Assembly (NCBI GenBank): GCA_017513525.1 | Contig: JAFXFC010000010.1 | Location: 18,824 to 82,823 of the forward strand | Direction of reading: 5' to 3' | DNA: 64,000 nucleotides | Source: Clostridia bacterium | GTDB lineage: Bacteria > Bacillota > Clostridia > Oscillospirales > Acutalibacteraceae | Shown: one piece after another, positions 18,101-26,887 of the stretch | Position numbering within the stretch: position 1 is the first letter of the stretch | How the letters are laid out: each line of letters begins with the position of its first letter | The notes under the pieces: generated by a model | What the model saw: the letters and a program-made list of their open reading frames with translations, nothing else | Told to the model about the DNA's origin: nothing | Databases searched by the model: none | Translations under genes and position numbers: made by a program

Positions 18101-18934
18101 AGTACTGTTACAGGGAGGTGAAGAAGGATAATAAGTAACATCTCCCCAGTCATACTCAGTATCTGCATTATAAACAGATATACTCGTTGCTGTTGCGGAT
18201 AAATTTGCACCGTTAACAACACAAGAAGCTGTAGACTTAGTGTTATATATAGCCGTAGCACCGTTTGCAATCTGCTCCTGCTTGTCATTATTAGTTTCAT
18301 CAAATTCATTGTGAACCTGAACAGTAATTGAAACATTGCGGTTAACAGTCAGTGTACCTTCGTTTCTGATACCTTCAAAGTTTGAATATACCGTACCTTG
18401 GTCTTCGGTACAGTTCTGACTGGTTCTGATATTAATAAGAGTAATACCGGCATTTACCAAAGCTTCGGGACTTGCACCGCTGTAAACGTTAAGAGTACCC
18501 TTGTTATGTATGCCGTAAACATAAGGCAATTTATATGCACCGTTTTCAGGACGGTAATAAGTTATTTGTCTGCCGTTAAGGAACAGATTTACGGTTAAAC
18601 CTTCGGGAATTACAATACCTGTAATACCACTGGAAAATACTTCCGGAAGGACACCTTCAGCATTTTGTCCTGTGCCTGTAAGATCAACGTTATTTGTGAG
18701 TGTCATATTAACAACACTGACCTCGGGATCAGCCGCATATCCATTAAGTGTTGCATTGATAACATCAACACCGGAATACGGATGAACGGTATAATCTACC
18801 GCAGCGGAAGCTCCGGTAAAGATATCCAATGATAATGTGGGAAGAACAGAAAGGGATAAAACAACAGCCAGAAGAATAACAATTATCTTAGCTGTCAATT
18901 TCATAAATCTGCTCTGTGATGAATTATTTTTCAC
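12182..18934 (-). CDS. Giant secreted MBG/YDG-repeat surface protein
   Basis: Protein of 2250 aa. The N-terminal region (1 to about 45) is a signal peptide with a hydrophobic run (IIVILLAVVLSLSVLP) and an A-rich cleavage area. Residues about 45-450 have the G/N-rich short-strand pattern of a right-handed beta-helix (IHNKGTLNVYSGA, GIRNEGTLTVNRN). From about 640 to 2150 are many tandem Ig-like modules of the MBG and YDG type (VTYGDNEPTYRYTVSG, KVYDGTTDATAKI, SNNYNFEYESGKLTVAKR). The last 30 residues are aromatic and hydrophobic (WQKIVNWFYMIIANI, ending LFGGLFG). No LPXTG motif is visible. The GTG start has AAGGAGGAGG upstream. Function is probably adhesion or cell-surface structure (inference from modules). 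Confidence 0.88.
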   Translation of the reverse strand: MKNNSSQSRFMKLTAKIIVILLAVVLSLSVLPTLSLDIFTGASAAVDYTVHPYSGVDVINATLNGYAADPEVSVVNMTLTNNVDLTGTGQNAEGVLPEVFSSGITGIVIPEGLTVNLFLNGRQITYYRPENGAYKLPYVYGIHNKGTLNVYSGASPEALVNAGITLINIRTSQNCTEDQGTVYSNFEGIRNEGTLTVNRNVSITVQVHNEFDETNNDKQEQIANGATAIYNTKSTASCVVNGANLSATATSISVYNADTEYDWGDVTYYPSSPPCNSTAVAYGIYGGNVNISGGTSINVAATAKSTRESDTNDRKHCGESKITGISYGIATSGNVSITGASISHNATLNSSNATTSEKDVGSINLYSGGIYVTTGHTPVIVDATINAGNGSISESGDDRGARRYSEGTVVSGTEMPKSSDKIVSDNYGYQGSYQAWPNGTISVSKFLDEVGNSYDASIATTINTHPVSIVRGAKAGTNRVHIVYRYWLNANRKDIDTSIVGSDGNVGYSYKPLTDGTNVVKTLVSFNNVTASNNLTKANTASVSYNNGGEPKNSNYWRLSYITYTQPDSWFSDYNVAAPQTGTLLDDFSSADTHPGTPVSDKPIYIFVDYVRVTPISISAELKNGNIATTTYTGAPIKASDFGLKIVDSSYGTDFTNEYDIDCNNDSLINVEYSYEGTNAAGKTEKGSGMPTNAGTYKINLKIADQTNYGSDPAVYKNRLGVDYDFTLVIEKASVLRGNLPTSIPAFTYGETLGKALSLDLYNATGLVEADKDISGAFTFSNASDMSSFKDVGTHTVEIKWTPEFIEDAEVSNYKETVFEVEFTVNKAPLKITPNNAEVVYGDTEFKTPFSVTLEGVVADDSVSEISKAISYEYIDGNYSYSYNSERAAGIYYIKAVLDENSAVLANYNCEVVPNVGQLTIAKRPLTVLATAADRAYEANNNKVNVTFTVTAGLHGNDSVAIGTMQGMLDNNAVGTREVIDITLEAVNNQLSDVTRNYAVEKIVYATGEKLLVNIEKATLEMQAPVISDRYYQADVTLADISLPVVNTPVSGAWKWVDGAINPTVAVSSYKAQFIPDDKENYEIITADVTVNVKQTPVTITYNATISYGDNVPNITDYTYSSVEDPNFNIKNVLTSGNITPATDYKQMDPVGEYAVTVKADNFVDKNNNYIFAVQNGVIKVEPRKITFTVSDASVVYGENFTPSADNVNVTWDESSLVGNDTFDAVIAGDIAFTYTTGFSEIDNYQVGSYNINAVPGFTVSNNNYAIEVISGTLNVTKAPLTIKTNNITLEYNSDLPGIEECITLVGAKKEDTLGKIVSDGEIKIDTTYKKGSVVNRNGYPITIDISEAQFNNYEVSVESAVVTVIKANLNVTAIPSAKLTYGLTLADAIFEGGDVTGSVAGKFVYDNSAEIPVYREEEYKIYTATFIPEDTANYNTVKNIIVPLSVQATEVYGNLSVTGTPTVGNTLTVDASNLVPSELNHYTIIWYAGGAEISRGTELTLTDEHLGKTITVKAESKAPYRGNIESDSFVVATSDLASIEDILNNANIGNVTASYNAQAHAVEFSNTALGTATVKYNGSKEAPVAADTYTVTVDIAATATYEPVLNHKIGTLTIEKAKYNVVAEVLDKVYDGTTDATAKIVSETGAAGNDDVSFDVKSAVFFFESAEAGMNKAANYNSDSLKLTGEDASNYDLILTLANGGAADITKKTLEVKIIPVERDYQKNNKNIYLLFETVAETLIDGDENLVYVDESRVKATIDDDNAGTREVTVSDAVLIGEKATNYELKFINLEGLTVEIHKAAPGYSVPMVGSITYDNTRPLSAITLGDSHWSWDPAVADKVFGAGTHTYKAIYTPDDTDNFTTVEQNVTFTISKATVTVKAESFTVTYGDNEPTYRYTVSGVSDLDKFNDEVNGYVIMNSDYNAGKDIGEYDITIDSTLQSNNYNFEYESGKLTVAKRAVFVEAVAENRQFVPGNLNVTVNFSALENVYGSDNLSLSSLSVTGTVPSDAAGTKYVTFTYPTLIGDKASNYELVLLNPTVTVEITKADIGTVTFPTSATLTFGQMLGEIQFDASQNGTFAMADPETIPGSVGIFTDVYKVVFTPFNDNDYAEKTAFITITVVPAELPDMELYIEGTLQSGKTLYAEAINIPMNAQQYLNFKWYRVDSFDMDPSQGTLIAKDTDSYTLTTDDIGKFIICIAENTADAPYICSASCITDDTVEEEQLTFWQKIVNWFYMIIANITNLFGGLFG

Positions 18935-19014
18935 AATAATTCCTCCTCCTTAAAAGTCTTAAAAAATAACAACGATAGTCCAAATGGGCATACCGATATA
19001 ATTATACATATTGA

Positions 19015-19042
19015 TTATATTATTTTAAGTGTCAACTGTCAA
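19015..19042 (-). promoter_or_regulatory. Promoter of the surface-protein gene
   Basis: Minus-strand TTGACA (19037-19042), 16-bp spacer, TATAAT (19015-19020), giving a leader of about 75 nt. The 300-bp divergent spacer 18935-19235 also holds the glmU promoter and nothing else recognised. Confidence 0.8.
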
Positions 19043-19153
19043 TGATATACTTAAAAAATTAACACCATGTAATAATTTTTTTACAAAGCACCAAAAATAA
19101 CACATATATTTTATTGAGAATTACAATTAAGTCAAATATGCGTAAAATTTGCC

Positions 19154-19182
19154 TTGAACTGAAAATATTTATGTGATAAAAT
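19154..19182 (+). promoter_or_regulatory. Promoter of the glmU operon
   Basis: TTGAAC (19154-19159), 17-bp spacer, TAAAAT (19177-19182), about 45 bp upstream of the glmU ribosome binding site. Confidence 0.7.
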
Positions 19183-19235
19183 AACCTGAATATGAATAAA
19201 GATTTTAATATAAATTAACAGTGGGAGGAAAACTC

Positions 19236-20621
19236 ATGAATAATACATGTGCCGTGATACTTGCAGGCGGCGAAGGAACAAGAATGAAATCAGATAAACC
19301 AAAGGTTATGGCAGAGCTTCTTTTTAAGCCCATGCTTTCCTGGGTCATAGATGCCGCAAAGGGAGCAGGCATAAATGATATACTTGTAGTTACAGGCTAT
19401 AAAAGCGAGGTAATAGCAGAATACCTTCAAGGTACTTGTGAAACCGCAAAGCAGGAGCAGCGACTGGGAACGGGCCATGCAGTTATGCAGGCGGCAGATT
19501 TTATAAAAAGACACTCAGGCGGCAATGTTCTTATATTAAACGGAGATGCACCTCTTATTGACTCAAAAACTATATCCGATGCACTCACCTTTCACACTGA
19601 CGGCAATTTCGTTCAGACTGTAATTTCCGCAAAAATAGAAAATCCTTTCGGCTACGGAAGAATAGTAAGAACCGAAAGCGGAGATTTTTCCGCCATAGTT
19701 GAAGAAGCATCTGCAACAGATGAAATAAAGAAGATAAACGAAATCAATTCAGGTGTCATGTGGTTCAATTGCGACACCCTCATTGAGCTTTTGGGAAAAA
19801 TCAAAAATGATAATTCAAAAGGTGAATATTATCTCACTGATACAGTTGAGATAGCACTCTCAGAGGGCAAAAAAGTCGGTGCATTCATAACATGTAACTG
19901 TGATGCCGTTCTCGGGGCTAATTCAAGAGTTCAGTTATATGAGCTTAATGAAAAGGTAAGAATAAGCATTCTGGAAAAATTTATGCTCGAGGGTGTTTCT
20001 ATCCCCTGCATTGACGGGGTGTTAATTGATAAAAATACCGTAATCGGAAGAGATACAGTAATTCTTCCGGGCACAATAATTAAAGAAGGCTGCATAATCG
20101 GAAGCGGTGTCACAATAGGTCCCAATACTGTTCTTTATAAAACAACAGTCGGAAATGATACGGTATTAAACTCCGTTCAGGCTGAAGAAGCTGTGATCGG
20201 TTCAGATGTTTCAATGGGTCCTTTTGTTCATATAAGACCTAATTCCGTTATAAAAGACGGTGCACATTGCGGAAACTTTGTTGAAGTTAAGAATTCTACC
20301 GTAGGAGAAAAAACAAGCATTTCACATCTTACCTATGTGGGTGACTCCGATGTGGGAAGCGGTGTTAATATCGGCTGCGGTGTTGTAACCGTAAACTTTA
20401 ACGGCAAGGATAAAAACCGTTGCAAAATAGGTGACGATGCCTTTATCGGCTGTAATACAAATCTTATTGCACCCGTTGAAGTGGGCGACAGAGCATACAC
20501 AGCGGCAGGCTCTACCATTACCGAGGATATTCCCGCCGATGCTCTCGCCATTGCAAGAGAAAGACAGACAAATATTGATGAATGGGTAAAAATAAAAAAG
20601 CCCTACAGAGAAAAGAAATAA
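19236..20621 (+). CDS. glmU: Bifunctional GlcN-1-P acetyltransferase / GlcNAc-1-P uridyltransferase
   Basis: GlmU (461 aa) makes UDP-GlcNAc for peptidoglycan in the cytoplasm. The N-terminal uridyltransferase has LAGGEGTRMKSDKPK (residues 9-23), GTGHAV and NGDAPL. The C-terminal half is a left-handed beta-helix of hexapeptide repeats (IGRDTVILPGT, IGPNTVLYK, MGPFVHIRP) with the family's NFVEVKNS and GCGVVTVNFNG segments. Length is normal. ATG at 19236 follows GGGAGG by 8 nt; an in-frame GTG 15 bases upstream is part of the ribosome site. It heads the plus-strand run ending at 29090. Confidence 0.97.
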   Translation: MNNTCAVILAGGEGTRMKSDKPKVMAELLFKPMLSWVIDAAKGAGINDILVVTGYKSEVIAEYLQGTCETAKQEQRLGTGHAVMQAADFIKRHSGGNVLILNGDAPLIDSKTISDALTFHTDGNFVQTVISAKIENPFGYGRIVRTESGDFSAIVEEASATDEIKKINEINSGVMWFNCDTLIELLGKIKNDNSKGEYYLTDTVEIALSEGKKVGAFITCNCDAVLGANSRVQLYELNEKVRISILEKFMLEGVSIPCIDGVLIDKNTVIGRDTVILPGTIIKEGCIIGSGVTIGPNTVLYKTTVGNDTVLNSVQAEEAVIGSDVSMGPFVHIRPNSVIKDGAHCGNFVEVKNSTVGEKTSISHLTYVGDSDVGSGVNIGCGVVTVNFNGKDKNRCKIGDDAFIGCNTNLIAPVEVGDRAYTAAGSTITEDIPADALAIARERQTNIDEWVKIKKPYREKK

Positions 20622-20634
20622 TCGGAGAAATAAA

Positions 20635-21252
20635 ATGGCATTTTTCAGAAAAAAAACTACGGAAGTCCAAAGCTTTGCGGGAAAGCCCGAATTTATAATT
20701 GCAGGGCTCGGTAATCCCGGAAAGGAATATGAATATTCAAGACACAATGCAGGTTTTTTGTGTCTTGATATACTCTGCAATAAATACGGAATAAAAACAG
20801 ACAGAGTAAAATACAGAGCACTCACCTGCACCGCTATGATAGAGGGACACCCCTGTCTTATTATGCGACCTCAGACATACATGAACAACTCGGGAGAATC
20901 AATTAAAGCGGCGGCAGATTTTTATAAAATCCCCACTGAAAAGATAATCGTCATTTATGATGATATATCTCTCCCCACGGGAACGCTCAGAATCCGAAAA
21001 AAAGGTTCGGCAGGCGGTCATAACGGAATAAAAAGCATAATATGGCAATTGAATTCCGATGTTTTCCCCCGACTTAAAATCGGTGTCAGCGACCGTAAGG
21101 ACAAGGACGACGACTTAAAGGACTATGTTCTCGGAAAATTCTCAAAAGAGGATATGGAAGTCCTCAAAAAAACTATGGAAAAAGCCGTTGAGAGCTTAAA
21201 ATACATACTTGATGGTGATACTGACGGTGCTATGAGCCGTTATAACGGGTAA
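20635..21252 (+). CDS. pth: Peptidyl-tRNA hydrolase
   Basis: Pth (205 aa) releases peptides from stalled peptidyl-tRNA. Visible are GLGNPGKEYEYSRHNAGF, with the catalytic His in RHNAG, then RPQTYMNNSGE and the YDDISLPTG segment, followed by GSAGGHNGIKSI. There is a short N-terminal extension of about 20 residues (AFFRKKTTEVQSFAGKPE) before the usual start, making it slightly longer than typical. CGGAG precedes the ATG. The order glmU-pth-mfd is common in Firmicutes. Confidence 0.96.
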   Translation: MAFFRKKTTEVQSFAGKPEFIIAGLGNPGKEYEYSRHNAGFLCLDILCNKYGIKTDRVKYRALTCTAMIEGHPCLIMRPQTYMNNSGESIKAAADFYKIPTEKIIVIYDDISLPTGTLRIRKKGSAGGHNGIKSIIWQLNSDVFPRLKIGVSDRKDKDDDLKDYVLGKFSKEDMEVLKKTMEKAVESLKYILDGDTDGAMSRYNG

Positions 21253-21256
21253 ACTT

Positions 21257-24200
21257 ATGTCTTGCTATTCTAATTTATTCAGCACATCTTCTGAATACCA
21301 AAGCATAAAAATCAATACAGAAAAAGGCAGATATCCTATTGGTGTTTTAGGTCTTCCTCCTACACCTAAAGCCTTTCTGATACACACACTGTGCGAAGAT
21401 TACCCGCACGGTGCTGTTGTTTTGGTCCCCGACGAAGCAACAGGTGAAAAATTATATACCGATCTCAGTGTTTTAGGTTCAAAATGCGTAACATATCCTG
21501 CAAGAGATTTTAATTTTCACAGCGTTGAAACAGGAAGCCATGAATATGAACAGAAAAGAATAGGTGCTCTTTCAAAAATGATTTCGGGAGAGTGTAATAT
21601 TCTCATTTTAAGCGTTGAAGCGGCAATGCAGAGAACTCTTCCGAAGAAGGAGCTTATAGAAAGAACCTTCACTCTTGAGCCCTCACAGGAAATATCAACA
21701 GAGGAAATAAGAGAAAAACTTGTAAAATGCGGTTACAGTGCCTGTGAAATGGTAGAGGGCGCGGGACAGTTTTCCCTGAGAGGCGGTATTCTCGATATAT
21801 TCCCTTGTAATCTTGATAACCCCATAAGAATAGAATTCTGGGGCGACGAAATAGATACAATATCTCAATTTGATATTATTTCTCAGAGAAGAACCGAAAC
21901 AGTTGATAAAATTTCGTTAGCACCCGTTACAGAAATTCTTTTTGACGATACCGAAATCTTAGCCGATAAGCTAAGCTTATTAAAAAAGGGACTCCGTACA
22001 AAAAACGCAGATAAAGTAAAAGAATTTCTTTCAAGAGATGAAGAGCTTTCAAGAAACAGAATACTTCCGGGGTGCTGTGACAAGTATCTTCCGCTTGCAT
22101 ATGAAAAAGCCGAAACTCCGCTTGACTATTTCCCCGAAAAGCTTCTTTTCGTTTGTGAAACATCGGGTGTAAAAGAGAGAGGCACCTCACAGGAAAAGCT
22201 TTCAAACGAAGAAATAAAAGAGCTGTTTTCAGACGGCGTTTTATGTAAAGGGCTTGACGGCTATTATTCTCCCTTTTCTGAAATTACAGACCGCTATTTA
22301 ACAAGTAAAACCGTATATATTGACAACTTCGCAAGAGGCAGCTTTGACACTCCCGTAAAAGACCTTATAACTTATCATATAAATCAGATCTCAGCATGGG
22401 ACGGCTCATATAAGCTTCTTCTTGAGGATATTTCATATCCCGTTAAAAACAAATACACCGTTCTTGTATTTGCAGGCACGGAAAAAGCAGGCGAAGGTCT
22501 TTTAGAAGAACTGGCAGACGATGAATTCCCTGCACTTCTTTGCAAAAAAACTCCCGAAGTAATACAGAAAGGGTATATAAATATTCTACCGGGTGCTCTT
22601 AATGCAGGTATTGACTTTCCGGGAGAAAAGCTTCTTGTTGTAAGCTACGGCAGACACGCAAAAGCGGCAAGAAAATCAGTAAAAAAATATCAGAAAAATA
22701 AAAACTCATTTAACTCCCTTGAAGAGCTTCATGTGGGTGACTATGTTGTTCACGCGACTAACGGTATCGGTATTTTTGACGGCATCCATAAGGTTCAGAT
22801 GGAGGGAGTCACAAAGGATTATATAAAAATCAAGTATGCAAAAGGCGATATTCTTTATGTGCCCGTTACTAAACTTGAACTTGTAACAAAATATGTAGGA
22901 CCGCACGAAGAGGATTCTTCAAGAACGGTAAAAATAAACCGTCTTGGTGCAGGTGACTGGGAAAAGACAAAATCCCGTGTCAGAGGCGCGGTAAAGGATA
23001 TTGCGGCTGATCTTATAAAGCTTTATGCACAAAGGCAGAATACTCCGGGATACTCATTTTCTCCCGATATTGATATGCAAAACGATTTTGAACGCCGTTT
23101 TGAATTTGAGGAAACCGATGATCAGCTCAGAAGCGTAGATGAAATAAAATATGATATGGAAAAATCCTGTCCTATGGACAGACTTTTATGCGGAGATGTT
23201 GGCTTCGGAAAAACCGAGGTCGCGCTTCGTGCTGCCTTTAAGTGCATCTGCGACGGAAAACAGGTTGCTTTTCTTGTACCGACAACTATATTGGCACTTC
23301 AGCATTACAGAACGATACTTCACCGCTTTGAGGGATTTCCTATTGAAGCAGAAATGCTCTGCCGTTTCAGATCACCTAAACAACAGAAAGAAATAATCAA
23401 AAAATTAAAAGCAGGTGCCGTTGATATTGTTGCAGGTACACACCGTATCATTTCAAAGGATGTTGAATTTAAGGATCTCGGACTTCTGATAGTTGACGAG
23501 GAACAGCGTTTCGGTGTGCTTCAGAAAGAAAAATTAAAAGAAAAGTTCCCCACTGTGGATGTTCTGACACTATCAGCAACACCTATCCCCAGAACTCTCA
23601 ATCTTGCCCTTTCGGGAATAAGAGATCTTTCGGTAATAGAAGAAGCTCCCATGGACAGATATCCCGTTCAGACTTATGTCATTGAGCACGATATGGGTAT
23701 TATTTCTCAGGCAATCGCAAAAGAGCTTCGCCGAGGCGGACAGGTTTATTATCTTCACAACAATATAAGCGATATTACCGATACGGCAGCCTCATTAAAA
23801 GAGTTTTTCCCTGATGCCGAAATCGCAGTGGCTCACGGAAAAATGCAGGAGGATGAGTTATCCGATGTATGGAAGCGGCTTACAGAGGGCGATATTGATA
23901 TACTCGTTTGCACGACTATTATTGAAACAGGTGTTGATATTCCGAATGCCAATACTCTTATAATTGAAAACGCCGACAGAATGGGACTTTCACAGCTTCA
24001 TCAGTTAAGAGGAAGAGTAGGTCGTTCCACCAGAAGAGCAAGTGCATACTGTACCTTCACAAGAGATAAGCAGCTCTCTGAAATCGCAGAACGCCGTCTT
24101 TCTGCCATAAGAGAATTTACTCAGTTCGGTTCAGGCTTTAAGATTGCAATGAGAGATCTTGAAATAAGAGGTGCGGGTAATCTCTTAGGTGCAAAGCAAC

Positions 24201-24742
24201 ACGGGCATCTGGAATCCGTCGGCTACGATATGTATATGCAGCTTCTCAGTGAAGCCATAGAAATTCTTAAAAACGGTGAAGAAAACTATGTTCCCAAAAT
24301 TACCTGTCAGGTCGATATCCAGATAGACGCATTTATTCCCGACAACTTTATTTCAAGCTATCCGCAGAGAATTGCCATTTATAAGCGCATTGCAGATATT
24401 CATACACAGGATGACGCTTCCGATGTTCTTGACGAGCTTATTGACCGTTACGGCGAGCCGCCCGAATGCGTATTGGGGCTTATAAAGGTTTCTCTTCTCA
24501 GAAACTGGGCCGCCGACAGCGGTATATATGAGATAAGCCAGAAAGGAAATTCACTTCTTCTTTATGTAAATCAGATAGACAAAGAAATTTTAAGTAAGCT
24601 TTCAGTTATGAAAGGAAGAGTTATGGCTAACGCTTCAACAAGACCTTATTATTCCGTAAGACTGAAGGATATACACTCTCCTATTGCTACACTTGAAGAA
24701 ATTATAAGTGCACTCAGCACAAAAAACAATACCGCAGAATAA
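21257..24742 (+). CDS. mfd: Transcription-repair coupling factor
   Basis: Mfd (1161 aa) removes stalled RNA polymerase from lesions and recruits UvrA. In order: UvrB-homology region (RGGILDIFP near residue 175), RNA-polymerase interaction domain (LHVGDYVVHATNGIGIFDG near 490-510), and RecG-like translocase with Walker A GDVGFGKTE, DEEQRFGV, SATPIPRTL and LRGRVGRS, then the C-terminal TRCF domain (DLEIRGAGNLLG onward). Length is full. It starts 4 bp after pth and ends 3 bp before comEC, so it is in the same operon. Confidence 0.97.
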   Translation: MSCYSNLFSTSSEYQSIKINTEKGRYPIGVLGLPPTPKAFLIHTLCEDYPHGAVVLVPDEATGEKLYTDLSVLGSKCVTYPARDFNFHSVETGSHEYEQKRIGALSKMISGECNILILSVEAAMQRTLPKKELIERTFTLEPSQEISTEEIREKLVKCGYSACEMVEGAGQFSLRGGILDIFPCNLDNPIRIEFWGDEIDTISQFDIISQRRTETVDKISLAPVTEILFDDTEILADKLSLLKKGLRTKNADKVKEFLSRDEELSRNRILPGCCDKYLPLAYEKAETPLDYFPEKLLFVCETSGVKERGTSQEKLSNEEIKELFSDGVLCKGLDGYYSPFSEITDRYLTSKTVYIDNFARGSFDTPVKDLITYHINQISAWDGSYKLLLEDISYPVKNKYTVLVFAGTEKAGEGLLEELADDEFPALLCKKTPEVIQKGYINILPGALNAGIDFPGEKLLVVSYGRHAKAARKSVKKYQKNKNSFNSLEELHVGDYVVHATNGIGIFDGIHKVQMEGVTKDYIKIKYAKGDILYVPVTKLELVTKYVGPHEEDSSRTVKINRLGAGDWEKTKSRVRGAVKDIAADLIKLYAQRQNTPGYSFSPDIDMQNDFERRFEFEETDDQLRSVDEIKYDMEKSCPMDRLLCGDVGFGKTEVALRAAFKCICDGKQVAFLVPTTILALQHYRTILHRFEGFPIEAEMLCRFRSPKQQKEIIKKLKAGAVDIVAGTHRIISKDVEFKDLGLLIVDEEQRFGVLQKEKLKEKFPTVDVLTLSATPIPRTLNLALSGIRDLSVIEEAPMDRYPVQTYVIEHDMGIISQAIAKELRRGGQVYYLHNNISDITDTAASLKEFFPDAEIAVAHGKMQEDELSDVWKRLTEGDIDILVCTTIIETGVDIPNANTLIIENADRMGLSQLHQLRGRVGRSTRRASAYCTFTRDKQLSEIAERRLSAIREFTQFGSGFKIAMRDLEIRGAGNLLGAKQHGHLESVGYDMYMQLLSEAIEILKNGEENYVPKITCQVDIQIDAFIPDNFISSYPQRIAIYKRIADIHTQDDASDVLDELIDRYGEPPECVLGLIKVSLLRNWAADSGIYEISQKGNSLLLYVNQIDKEILSKLSVMKGRVMANASTRPYYSVRLKDIHSPIATLEEIISALSTKNNTAE

Positions 24743-24745
24743 TTT

Positions 24746-26887
24746 ATGAAGAGAATAAAAAGACCCTTTGCGGTAAGTGCTGTCAGTATACTTTTCGCCG
24801 ACATTATTATGATGCTCGGCGGAAGTGATACTCTGTTTATTCTGATTTTAATATTTTCTTTTTTGTGTACTGTTTTTGCAATACGAAGAGCATATTTATC
24901 AAAAATTTTTCTTCTTGCTTGTTCATTTTTTATTATATCGGGAATATTGTTTACGGGATTTTCGGGAATTTCGGAAGCAGTAACACAAATACAAGGAGAT
25001 AACCTAAAAGTTTCAGGAACCGTTTTCACATATCCTCTGAATACAGCAGGTGATTCGGTAAACTTTATTTTAACGGATGCTTATATAAACGACTTAAAGG
25101 TACACGGAAAAATATCGGTGTATTCCGATGATACACAAAGCTTTATTCCGGGTGATAAAATATCCTTTGTTGCAGATTCCGTTACCGATAACACTTCTGA
25201 CGGAATATATAAATATCATTCTCTGTCTGATAAAACTTATCTTCTGGCTTTCGCATATAACGGTATTACGCTGACAGAAACACATTCTGAAAACAATATT
25301 TATACAAAAATACTTTCCCTGCGGAAATGGACAACTGACAAATTTTTCAGCAATTTACCCGAAGAGACCGCCGCCGTAACCACTGCTCTTATCACAGGCG
25401 ATAAAACTTATCTGTCCGATGAAGTATTGGCATATTTCAAAATCAGCGGTGTTTCACATATTTTTGCAGTATCGGGTATGCACCTTTCTTTATGGACAGG
25501 TATATTTTTTCTTATATTTAAGCAACGCGCCCGTTCATCAATAACACCCAATCTTGCGGCTTTGCTTTTTATTTTGTTTTATTTGATATTTACGGGTTTT
25601 TCACCCTCGGTTATACGCTCGGGAATAATGCTCGGTACAGTATTTATTGCAAAAATAATCAAACGGCATTCGGACCCTTTAAATACCTGGGGAATAGCAG
25701 GCACATTAATGCTCCTGTCAAATCCGTTTCTTGCAGGCAATGTATCATTTTTACTTTCATACCTTGCTGTTTTCGCAATAATTTTCTCATCACAATACAT
25801 TTTGCCGCTACCCTTTAACGAAAAAACAAAATTCATTTTTGTCAAGAATAAGCTTTTAGCTGTCATAAATACATTTTTACTTTCTCTCCTCGTCATATTA
25901 ATGACATTACCGATAACAACTGTTTTCTTCGGATATATTTCTCTGCTTTCTCCTTTAATGTCTCTTATTCTGACTCCGGTTGCAGAACTGGTTATGACAA
26001 CAGCAGGCATTTCTCTTTTCATACCCGAGGGAAATATATTTTCAAACTCACTTTTTAAGATAATCGAATTTTTCAGCGAAATTATACTCGACTGCACTGC
26101 GTTTATGAAGAATTTTGATTTTGCAGTCTATGCAACAGACATAAAGCTTATTTTGCCGTGGTCCATAATTACAGCCGCTGTTGTTGCAATTTCGGTTTTA
26201 ATTCATAAAAACAGAAAAACTACACTTAAATACATTCTCTTAAGTTTAATTTTACTTGTTTCATCTACAATTATTTCTGAAAGCTCACACCGCGGAGAAA
26301 CATCTGTTTTTATCCCTTCATGTGAAAATGCGACATGTATAACTGTAAGTCAGGCAAACAAATCAATGATCTACGGAAGCGGCGGTTCATATAAAGCCTG
26401 TTCGGAAGTTATTTCACATCTTAATTCTAAGGGAATTCTTTTAACAGATTATCTTTTTATTCCGAGAATACAAAAAAGCGAAAGCAAAAATACAGAATAT
26501 CTCAAAACAAAGCTGTTACCCGATAACACCGTTATGCTTTACGGTGAAAATAAAACTGTTTATCAGGACAAACTCTGGAACGGTGCTGATATATATTGCG
26601 AAACATCCGACTCCTTTTCTGCCTCGGTTTTATATATCGATAATATTAAAATCGTTATATGTTCACTGCCCGGTTCTGATTTTTCAACCGCTGATAAGCG
26701 TTTTTCAGAGGGTGACATTCTCATTTGCAGAAGTAAAATCCCGAAAACTCTTGACAGCAGTAAATTTAATACAGTTATCGTTATGACTGACAAAAAACTA
26801 TCAAGCACTTCACAAAACACCTTTTCAACAAAAAACTCAAGTATAGAAATTACATTAAAAGGAGATACATATGCCGTTAATAGATGA
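24746..26887 (+). CDS. comEC: ComEC/Rec2-type competence channel protein with degenerate C-terminal domain
   Basis: Membrane protein of 713 aa. It has an N-terminal pair of hydrophobic segments and an OB-like domain (DUF4131 type, about 85-170), then the competence domain with ISGVSHIFAVSGMHLSLWTG (near 230-250) and multiple membrane spans to about residue 510. The C-terminal region (about 515-713) sits where ComEC carries a metallo-beta-lactamase-like domain, but the HxHxDH zinc signature is absent, so the nuclease-like site appears lost. ComEC imports single-stranded DNA during transformation. Whether this strain is competent is unknown. It overlaps holA by 17 bp. Confidence 0.9.
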   Translation: MKRIKRPFAVSAVSILFADIIMMLGGSDTLFILILIFSFLCTVFAIRRAYLSKIFLLACSFFIISGILFTGFSGISEAVTQIQGDNLKVSGTVFTYPLNTAGDSVNFILTDAYINDLKVHGKISVYSDDTQSFIPGDKISFVADSVTDNTSDGIYKYHSLSDKTYLLAFAYNGITLTETHSENNIYTKILSLRKWTTDKFFSNLPEETAAVTTALITGDKTYLSDEVLAYFKISGVSHIFAVSGMHLSLWTGIFFLIFKQRARSSITPNLAALLFILFYLIFTGFSPSVIRSGIMLGTVFIAKIIKRHSDPLNTWGIAGTLMLLSNPFLAGNVSFLLSYLAVFAIIFSSQYILPLPFNEKTKFIFVKNKLLAVINTFLLSLLVILMTLPITTVFFGYISLLSPLMSLILTPVAELVMTTAGISLFIPEGNIFSNSLFKIIEFFSEIILDCTAFMKNFDFAVYATDIKLILPWSIITAAVVAISVLIHKNRKTTLKYILLSLILLVSSTIISESSHRGETSVFIPSCENATCITVSQANKSMIYGSGGSYKACSEVISHLNSKGILLTDYLFIPRIQKSESKNTEYLKTKLLPDNTVMLYGENKTVYQDKLWNGADIYCETSDSFSASVLYIDNIKIVICSLPGSDFSTADKRFSEGDILICRSKIPKTLDSSKFNTVIVMTDKKLSSTSQNTFSTKNSSIEITLKGDTYAVNR

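Noticed and set aside
18935..19235. Possible riboswitch between the surface-protein gene and glmU
   Set aside because: Only two promoters and AT-rich DNA are visible; no conserved aptamer core or stable stem was found.
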